This document shows positions 14,438-19,378 of a DNA stretch of 19,378 nucleotides, piece by piece. A program made the translations under genes and the position numbers. Location: the NCBI GenBank assembly GCA_035252155.1, contig DATFDL010000116.1, positions 1 to 19,378 of the forward strand, in the 5' to 3' direction. Every line of letters begins with the position of its first letter. Within the stretch, counting starts at the first letter, position 1. Under the pieces are notes generated by a model. That model searched no databases. It saw only the letters and a program-made list of their open reading frames with translations, and was not told the DNA's origin. Origin of the DNA: JAICLL01 sp035252155 (GTDB lineage Bacteria > Planctomycetota > Planctomycetia > Pirellulales > JAICIG01).

Positions 14438-15706
14438 ATGATCCGACTCGGATTGATCGTCGTCGTTTCGTTCTTCGCCGTCTCGCCTTTGCTTGCCCAG
14501 AAGGCGAGCGCTCCCAAGGCCACGCCGCCTAAGAGTAAGGCTCTGAAGGCCAATTCAGCAGAGGATAAGCCTGCGAAAACCGACGCTCCAAAAGCCGAGG
14601 CGTCGGACGACCCCGAGGCAGCCGCGACCCAGTACGACGAGGCGATGGCTCAATGGAAAGAGCTGCTGGCCAAGCTGCGCGACTTGCGCACCGAGTGGGC
14701 CAGCACCCGGCCCAAGGAGCGGGCGCCGCTTGAAAAACAATACCAGGAGCTGGTCGCAGAGGCCGAGGCCTTTGAAACCAAAATGATCGCCGCCGCCGAA
14801 GCCGCCGTGGCGACCGAATCGAGCAAGAAATCCGAGGCCGGCAAGTTTCTGGCCGAACAGCTTAAATACGACGCCGACCGCGACGACTACGAGGCGGCGC
14901 TGCCGATCGCTCGAGTGCTCATCGAGCACGACTACGAGAACCCGCGGATTTACAACTATGGCGGGCTAGCGGCCGCCTGCACCAACGATTTCGACCTGGC
15001 CGAACAGTGGTTGAAAGAGGGCGACCGGCACTCAGTGCTCGACGTCGAAGCAAAGCAGATTCTCACGCATATCGATGAATACAAAGAGCTCTGGCAGAAA
15101 GAACAGGAGCTGCGCGAGGCCGAGGCCAAGAGCGACGACTTGCCGCGCGTGCTCGTCAAGACCAACAAAGGCGACCTGGTCGTCGAGCTGTTCGAGAACG
15201 AGGCGCCCAACACCGTGGCCAATTTTCTGACGCTCGTGGAAAAAGGGTTCTTTGACGGCACCGACTTTCATCGCGTAATCCCGCACTTCATGGCCCAGGG
15301 CGGAGATCCGCAGAACGACGGCCGGGGCGGGCCGGGCTACAAGATTCCCGACGAGCAGAAATTGCCCGCCCATCGCAATCACTTTCGCGGCAGCCTGAGC
15401 ATGGCGAATACCGGCCAGCCGAATAGCGGCGGTTCGCAGTTTTTCTTGATGTTTCGCCCGGTGCTCCATCTCAATGGCCGGCATGCCGTCTTTGGCCGCG
15501 TGATCGACGGCCTGGATGTGCTGGCCAAGATTCAACGCAATCACGCGATGAACGCTCAGGGACAGGACGAGCCGACCGGCGAAAAACCCGACAAGCTGGT
15601 CAGCGCCAAGGTGCTTCGCAAGCGACCGCACGAGTATCAGGTGAAGAAAATCGGCGCGGCCGACGACGACGCGAAAGGCGAGGCCAAAGACGAGACAAAC
15701 AAGTGA
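14438..15706 (+). CDS. Exported cyclophilin-type peptidyl-prolyl isomerase with helical N-terminal extension
   Basis: It catalyses cis-trans isomerisation of proline bonds, here outside the cytoplasm. The protein has 422 residues. Residues 1-20 form a signal peptide (cut after LLA); 21-60 are Lys/Ala/Pro-rich and unstructured; 64-130 look like a coiled coil; 135-215 look like a TPR-like pair of helices (YEAALPIARVLIEHDYENPRI...DFDLAEQWLKEG). The cyclophilin domain is about 236-397, with FHRVIPHFMAQGGD (277-290; Arg279, Phe284 and Gln287 correspond to the catalytic Arg, Phe and Gln), SMANTGQPNSGGSQFF (321-336) and HAVFGRV (349-355). The C-terminal tail is charged. Start: ATG 14438 follows AGAAGGAAG. 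The N-terminal extension may dock substrates or partners (inference). Confidence 0.88.
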   Translation: MIRLGLIVVVSFFAVSPLLAQKASAPKATPPKSKALKANSAEDKPAKTDAPKAEASDDPEAAATQYDEAMAQWKELLAKLRDLRTEWASTRPKERAPLEKQYQELVAEAEAFETKMIAAAEAAVATESSKKSEAGKFLAEQLKYDADRDDYEAALPIARVLIEHDYENPRIYNYGGLAAACTNDFDLAEQWLKEGDRHSVLDVEAKQILTHIDEYKELWQKEQELREAEAKSDDLPRVLVKTNKGDLVVELFENEAPNTVANFLTLVEKGFFDGTDFHRVIPHFMAQGGDPQNDGRGGPGYKIPDEQKLPAHRNHFRGSLSMANTGQPNSGGSQFFLMFRPVLHLNGRHAVFGRVIDGLDVLAKIQRNHAMNAQGQDEPTGEKPDKLVSAKVLRKRPHEYQVKKIGAADDDAKGEAKDETNK

Positions 15707-15715
15707 TTGCCGCAG

Positions 15716-15744
15716 TGTAAATTAGACTTTCCAGCCTGATATTA
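15716..15744. repeat. Decayed family-3 repeat copy
   Basis: The reverse complement of this segment aligns over 29 bases, without gaps, to 1273-1301 with six differences, all of them G:C to A:T changes. The changes break the hairpin arms (TTAGACT versus AGCCTGA). It lies just past the cyclophilin stop. Confidence 0.55.
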
Positions 15745-15768
15745 CGCGCGGTCCAGCGCCATGCGCAT

Positions 15769-15826
15769 GGAGGATGGCCTTCCAGGCCGTCATTCTTGGC
15801 GAGCACGGCCTGGAAGGCCATCCTCC
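15769..15826. repeat. Family-2 hairpin repeat, full copy
   Basis: GGAGGATGGCCTTCCAGGCC... (15769-15790) and its exact inverted arm (15805-15826) make a 22-bp stem around a 14-base loop. It sits between the convergent cyclophilin and prenyltransferase-repeat genes and could end or stabilise both transcripts. No T-run follows. Confidence 0.85.
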
Positions 15827-15856
15827 GCACGGATAAAGCGATGTCGTCGGGGCCGC

Positions 15857-16993
15857 CTATTTCCCCTTCGGCGGGCGGCAATACGACAGGGCCAACAGCG
15901 CATAGCCGGTCACCAGGTTCGGGTCGCCCTCGAGCCAGCGGCTGTTGGTGTTGGTCCAAGAACCATCGGGCTGCTGGCGTCGGGCCAGCTCGGCGATCAG
16001 TTCCTGCCGCCAGTCGTGCGTGGTGCCGTCGTCGTCGATGAAGACGTCTTGCCCCAGCGCGTCGAGCGCCTTGGCAAACGTGTGATAGTAGTAATAGAGC
16101 CCGGAGTCTTGCATGCCCGGGTTTGTTTCGACGCTGTAGTGCTTCTTGAGCCATTCGACGGCCGCTTTGACACGCGGATCGTCCGGCCCCACGCCGGCGT
16201 AAATCATGCTCTTCAGCCCGGCGTAGGTCATCGAGCCGTAGCTGCGCAGGCCGCCGTTTTCGGTCGGGCCGGCCTGGCTCTCTCCGCCCGCCGCCACGGT
16301 GTAATAAAAACCGCCATCGGGATTCTTGGCCGGGAAGGCCGAGGTGTTGTGTTCGCTCTCCAGGTTTTGGCAGCGCGAGACGAAGACCAGGGCCTTCTTC
16401 ATCGCTTCGTCTTCCGGCCCGTCGCCCGCGGCTTTCAGGGCGTCGACCAGAAAATTGGTGTTCGACAGATCGGGCCGCTTGTGCTTGCCGTAGCCGGCGC
16501 CGCCGTAGTTGAAATCCGATTCGTCTTTCTCTTCGCCCTCGTCCCACTGCAGCCGCTTAATGAAGCGGTCGGCATTTTTTAAAAGTCGATCGTACTTGCC
16601 GTCGCGGTTCGCCTCTGAAAAGCAAAGAATCGCCAGGCAGGTCTCGTAGTTTTGCACGGTGCTGTCGGGGCGATAGATGCCGCCGTCGTCGTGCACAAAG
16701 CCTTCGAGATAATTGAGGCTTTTGGCGACGAGCGGATCTTTGTCCGAAAGTCCGTTGCGTAGCAGCCCGGTGGTCACCAGGGCGGTGACAGCCGGGCCGG
16801 CCTGCCGGCTGAACGAGCCGTCTTCGGCCTGGCCTTTGTGCCGCAGGTAATCAATCGCTTTGCCGGCGACCTTGGCCAACGACGGGGCCGCCTCCGATTT
16901 GCTGGGCCGCACCGGCGCCGCCAACGCGGGCGTGAGGATGAACGCCATTGACAACAACGCCCCGAGCAAGAACTGCGCTTGGCGACCGACCAT
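15857..16993 (-). CDS. Secreted prenyltransferase/squalene-oxidase-repeat protein
   Basis: The protein has 378 residues. Residues 1-25 form a signal peptide (FLLGALLSMAFILTPALA). The mature part is an alpha/alpha toroid of repeated units: AIDYLRHKGQAEDGSF (47-61), SLNYLEGFVHDDGGIY (92-107), NYETCLAILCF, a YGGAGYGKHKRPDLSNTNF segment (163-181), AEDGSF-like PDGGFYYT (225-232) and a last QQPDGSW (340-346). The fold is shared with squalene cyclases and protein prenyltransferases, but the catalytic DxDD of cyclases is not seen, so an enzymatic role is not supported; planctomycetes carry many such secreted proteins of unknown role. Start: ATG 16993 lies seven bases after GAGGAG. ATG 16999 is too close to it, and in-frame sequence up to 17065 would mask the signal peptide. 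Confidence 0.8.
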   Translation of the reverse strand: MVGRQAQFLLGALLSMAFILTPALAAPVRPSKSEAAPSLAKVAGKAIDYLRHKGQAEDGSFSRQAGPAVTALVTTGLLRNGLSDKDPLVAKSLNYLEGFVHDDGGIYRPDSTVQNYETCLAILCFSEANRDGKYDRLLKNADRFIKRLQWDEGEEKDESDFNYGGAGYGKHKRPDLSNTNFLVDALKAAGDGPEDEAMKKALVFVSRCQNLESEHNTSAFPAKNPDGGFYYTVAAGGESQAGPTENGGLRSYGSMTYAGLKSMIYAGVGPDDPRVKAAVEWLKKHYSVETNPGMQDSGLYYYYHTFAKALDALGQDVFIDDDGTTHDWRQELIAELARRQQPDGSWTNTNSRWLEGDPNLVTGYALLALSYCRPPKGK

Positions 16994-17140
16994 GACCATG
17001 CTCCTCAAAAAGACTGTTTTACGGGTGCCTCGACTCTGGCTGAATTCTAGCTTCCTACCCTTCACTAAGCCAGCGGCAGCGAGGTTACGGCAATCTCTAG
17101 CCCGGGATGCGAACGATGGCGCGTCTTCTGGCAGACGCTG

Positions 17141-17359
17141 TCAGAGAAGCTGCACCTCGATCGGCACATTGCCGGTCGCGCTCGATCGCTTGCGAGAGAG
17201 ATAGTTGAGCCGTTCAAAGCCAATTACTCGGCCGCGGCGGTCTTTCATGAGGACGACATCGTCATCAACTTCTTCGCAGATCGACTCTTTACTGGGATCG
17301 TCGAACCAAACGGTTAACGTATTTCCGGCACGGTCGTAATACACCCTTACTTTGTCCAC
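17141..17359 (-). CDS. DUF2283 protein, likely antitoxin partner
   Basis: The protein has 72 residues. The N-terminal half, VRVYYDRAGNTLTVWFDD, is the DUF2283 beta-strand signature; VVLMKDRRGRVIGFERLNYLS (about 35-55) completes the domain. DUF2283 proteins are small, often encoded beside RelE-like or other small toxin-like genes, and may act as antitoxins (inference from context). Start: GTG at 17359 overlaps the end of the upstream gene by 13 bp, with AAGGGG nine bases before it, so the two are probably translated together. Confidence 0.75.
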   Translation of the reverse strand: MDKVRVYYDRAGNTLTVWFDDPSKESICEEVDDDVVLMKDRRGRVIGFERLNYLSRKRSSATGNVPIEVQLL

Positions 17360-17664
17360 AGATCAGTCCCCTTCTTGATGTTCCTTGTGAAGTATGCAGT
17401 AATGACAAATCGGTCGTCCGCGTCGCTTCGCGCCGCCACGACGCAGAGAAAGGCTCGCCGAGCGCGGCGGTAAAACAAGTGCACATCAGGATCTTTGAGG
17501 CTTGTGCGAACCAGTTCGGGATCGCGCACACACTCTTGCACGGCCGCTTCACGCCCTGCCAAGCTCGGGTGCTTAAACCGGACAATCTCGCGCCATCGGT
17601 CACGCGTGAGGACGACACGATACCCGAGCGGCGTTTGCTCGGCGAACAAGTGCCTTTTGGCCAC
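17347..17664 (-). CDS. Small basic protein, possible BECR/RelE-fold RNase toxin
   Basis: The protein has 105 residues and is rich in Arg and Lys. Visible motifs are RFKHPSLAGREAAVQECVRDP (29-49), DVHLFYRRARRAFLCVVAA (60-78) and RFVITAYFTRNIKKGTDLW (85-103). The layout (helical KHP region, then beta strands ending in ITAY-x(7)-KG-x-x-LW) resembles small proteins found beside DUF2283 genes and, less surely, BECR-fold nucleases such as RelE or phage PBECR proteins. I cannot name the family with certainty. Start: GTG 17664 with GGAG six bases upstream, and an extended -10 promoter just ahead. It overlaps the DUF2283 gene by 13 bp, a toxin-antitoxin-like layout. Confidence 0.65.
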   Translation of the reverse strand: MAKRHLFAEQTPLGYRVVLTRDRWREIVRFKHPSLAGREAAVQECVRDPELVRTSLKDPDVHLFYRRARRAFLCVVAARSDADDRFVITAYFTRNIKKGTDLWTK

Positions 17665-17678
17665 TTTTTCTCCGATTC

Positions 17679-17684
17679 AGTATA
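17679..17684 (-). promoter_or_regulatory. Extended -10 promoter of the DUF2283 cassette
   Basis: On the minus strand the sequence is TGCTATACT, an extended -10 (TGn plus TATACT), 15 bases ahead of the GTG start at 17664. The -35 region is weak, as is common with extended -10 promoters. The leader would be very short. Confidence 0.45.
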
Positions 17685-17782
17685 GCAGCGGTGACCGCGG
17701 CAGATAGAATCAGAGTTAAGCATCGACCGGCGCCAACTTCAAGTCGTTGGCTCCGTCGAACTGTTCCGCCAGGAAACCGGTC

Positions 17783-19237
17783 ATGGCCGACATTCATTGC
17801 CGAGGCGCGCTGCATCGGCGGCACGCCTTTAACAATTTTTATGGAGTCGAGCGCGAGGGGCTGGTCGTCACCAGCCGTCGCGGCATGCTCAAAGCCGGGC
17901 TGGCGGGCATCGCCGGATTAAGCCTGCCGGAGCTGTTGCGGTCGCGGGCCGAGGCCGCCCGGCCCAGCGGCGACTTCAAGAGCGTCATTCTGTTGTGGAT
18001 GGCGGGCGGCCCCAGCCACATCGACACGTGGGACCCCAAGCCGGAACGGCCTTATCAAAACCGCGGCCCGTTCGCCGCGATTCAAACGGCACTGCCAGGC
18101 GTGCTCGTGTGCGAGCACCTGCCCAAGCAGGCGGCGATGCTCGATCGCTTCACGCTCATTCGCTCGGTCGACGCCCGGCATAGCAACCACGAACCGAACA
18201 CGGTGTTTCAGACCGGCAACATCGCCGCCGCGCCGCGCGTGAACCCCGAGGGCGATAAGTATCCGGCCATCGCGTCGGTGGCCGCCAAGTTTCGCGGCGC
18301 GCAGACGCCGGCGGTGCCGCCCTATGTGGCCTTCATGCGGTCGCGCACGCACCTGGCCTTCGGCGGCTATTTGGGCAAGCGATACGATCCGTTCATCGCG
18401 GGTCAGGCCGCGCGGCTGCCCGCCTACGATTATGTGGGCAACGACACGGGCCAAATGACCGGCGGCGATCTGTTTCGCCTGCCGGGCGAACTGAACCAGC
18501 AGCGGCTCTATCATCGCCGCTCGCTCCTGACCGATTTCGATCGCTTGCGGCGTGATCTCGACCGCGACGGCTCGATGGAAGCGCTCGAAACCTATCATCA
18601 GCAGGCGCTCGAAATGGTGTTGGGCCGCCGCGCGCAAGAAGCCTTCGACCTGTCGCGCGAACCCGAGCGCACCCGCGACCGCTACGGCAAGCACCTGTGG
18701 TGTCAACAGGCGTTGCTCGCCCGGCGGCTGGTCGAAGCGGGCGTGGGGTTCGTCACGATCGACCTGAGCTATCACCCCGCATCGGGCACCTGGGACACGC
18801 ACGGCGACAATATTCCGCCCTACGGCGGCATCAAAAAGGGGCTGGGGCCGCTCTTGCCGCTCTTCGATCATTTGCTCACCACATTGGTTTCGGACCTGGA
18901 AGAGCGCGGCCTGATCGATAACGTGCTGGTGATCGCCATGGGCGAATTCGGCCGTACGCCCAATATGGGAACGCAAGGCAGCACCGACGGCCGCGATCAT
19001 TGGCCCGTGGTGATGTCGATGTGCCTGGCCGGCGGCGGGCTGCGTCATGGCCAGGTGATCGGCGCCACCGAAAGCGACGGTGGCCAGATTCGCCAGCGGC
19101 CTGTCACGCCGGCCGACTTGGCTGCCACGATCTATCGTTATCTCGGCGTGCCGCTCGACGCCACCTATCTCGACAACCGCGGCCGGCCTCGCTACATCGT
19201 CGAGAACGACGGCCAACCGCTGGCCGAGCTTCTGTAG
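17783..19237 (+). CDS. DUF1501 protein, Tat-exported
   Basis: The protein has 484 residues. A twin-arginine signal lies at 31-50 (SRRGMLKAGLAGIAGLSLPE), unusually far from the start, after a 30-residue His/Arg-rich lead. The DUF1501 domain follows, with LLWMAGGPSHIDTWDPKP (70-87), VIAMGEFGRTPN (383-394) and GRDHWP (403-408). DUF1501 proteins have a sulfatase/alkaline-phosphatase-like fold and are abundant in planctomycetes, usually encoded next to a DUF1549/DUF1553 cytochrome-like protein; no such partner is in this window, unless it lies beyond the right edge. Start: ATG 17783 has AGGA eight bases upstream, and ATG 17747 has no such site. The TAG stop is part of a family-1 repeat copy. Confidence 0.85.
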   Translation: MADIHCRGALHRRHAFNNFYGVEREGLVVTSRRGMLKAGLAGIAGLSLPELLRSRAEAARPSGDFKSVILLWMAGGPSHIDTWDPKPERPYQNRGPFAAIQTALPGVLVCEHLPKQAAMLDRFTLIRSVDARHSNHEPNTVFQTGNIAAAPRVNPEGDKYPAIASVAAKFRGAQTPAVPPYVAFMRSRTHLAFGGYLGKRYDPFIAGQAARLPAYDYVGNDTGQMTGGDLFRLPGELNQQRLYHRRSLLTDFDRLRRDLDRDGSMEALETYHQQALEMVLGRRAQEAFDLSREPERTRDRYGKHLWCQQALLARRLVEAGVGFVTIDLSYHPASGTWDTHGDNIPPYGGIKKGLGPLLPLFDHLLTTLVSDLEERGLIDNVLVIAMGEFGRTPNMGTQGSTDGRDHWPVVMSMCLAGGGLRHGQVIGATESDGGQIRQRPVTPADLAATIYRYLGVPLDATYLDNRGRPRYIVENDGQPLAELL

Positions 19238-19275
19238 AACGGAATTCATTCCGCCGTAGAACGGAATTCATTCCG
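19234..19275 (+). repeat. Two tandem family-1 repeat copies (e and f)
   Basis: GTAGAACGGAATTCATTCCG occurs at 19234-19253 and again at 19256-19275, two bases apart, in the same orientation. The TAG of the first copy is the stop codon of the DUF1501 gene. Confidence 0.9.
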
Positions 19276-19289
19276 TTTGATTCTCTGAT

Positions 19290-19310
19290 CGGTTTTCACG
19301 AGCAAAACCG
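19290..19310. terminator. Hairpin downstream of the DUF1501 gene
   Basis: CGGTTTT-CACGAGC-AAAACCG is a perfect 7-bp stem with a 7-base loop, 53 bases past the stop. No T-run follows, so a terminator role is uncertain. Confidence 0.3.
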
Positions 19311-19335
19311 GTAATGTCCCCAGCGACGTCTGGAG

Positions 19336-19357
19336 GGAACGCCCTCCGTGGCGTTCC
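19336..19357. repeat. Hairpin repeat GGAACGCC-CTCCGT-GGCGTTCC
   Basis: It is a perfect 8-bp stem with a 6-base loop near the right edge. It looks like another dispersed palindromic element, but only one copy is in the window. Confidence 0.5.
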
Positions 19358-19378
19358 GTGACTTGTGATTCGACGTCA

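Noticed and set aside
15769..15826. Classical Rho-independent terminator
   Set aside because: The stem is strong but no run of T follows on either strand, and the same element occurs elsewhere as a dispersed repeat.
17918..19249. 443-codon minus-strand open frame opposite the DUF1501 gene
   Set aside because: The product is Arg/His/Ala/Gly-rich with no recognisable domain, while the plus strand has clear DUF1501 motifs.

Overview
The window looks like chromosomal DNA of a GC-rich planctomycete, probably of the Pirellulales type. The reasons are family content rather than any single marker: a DUF1598 protein, a DUF1501 Tat-exported protein, a PmoA-family (DUF6807) secreted protein, a leucine-rich-repeat protein with the planctomycete-style 'RRWFQFRLRSLL' membrane leader, a secreted prenyltransferase/squalene-oxidase-repeat protein, and several families of short palindromic intergenic repeats. 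No rRNA, tRNA, CRISPR array, transposase or prophage gene was seen.

Layout. 1-215: repeat-rich leader. 216-1166 (+): PmoA-family protein. 1167-1329: dense nest of palindromes between convergent genes. 1330-2808 (-): secreted DUF1598 protein. 2809-3217: promoter region plus three GC-rich repeat copies. 3218-4471 (-): secreted protein-L-isoaspartate methyltransferase. 4624-5784 (+): cytosolic alpha/beta hydrolase, divergent from the methyltransferase. 5861-6259 (+): DUF433 antitoxin-like protein whose 3' end overlaps the convergent LRR gene (6195-7346, -) by 65 bp. 7347-7736: a gap holding two tiny membrane ORFs, one of them a truncated HdeD-like N-terminus.

7737-12565 (-): a two-gene operon with an ATGA overlap, encoding a YhaO-like Mre11/SbcD-type nuclease followed by a YhaN-like SbcC/Rad50-type ATPase; together they should form a DNA end-processing complex. 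Divergent from it is an Rpn-family PD-(D/E)XK nuclease (12699-13694, +), which meets rsmD (13691-14314, -) tail to tail with a 4-bp overlap. 14438-15706 (+): exported cyclophilin with a helical N-terminal extension. 15707-15856: repeat hairpin between convergent genes. 15857-16993 (-): secreted prenyltransferase-repeat protein. 17141-17664 (-): compact two-gene toxin-antitoxin-like cassette (small basic protein plus DUF2283). 17783-19237 (+): DUF1501 protein. 19238-19378: two tandem copies of the palindromic repeat and two further hairpins.

Most genes look like unrelated housekeeping or cell-envelope functions in short transcription units. The points most worth following are (i) an EcoRI-site-centred 20-23 bp repeat whose first bases supply the TAG stop codon of two genes, (ii) the toxin-antitoxin-like pair at 17141-17664, (iii) the truncated HdeD fragment beside a 28-codon membrane ORF, and (iv) the YhaO/YhaN operon divergent from an Rpn nuclease. 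I see no clear signature of a completely new system; these are the nearest candidates.
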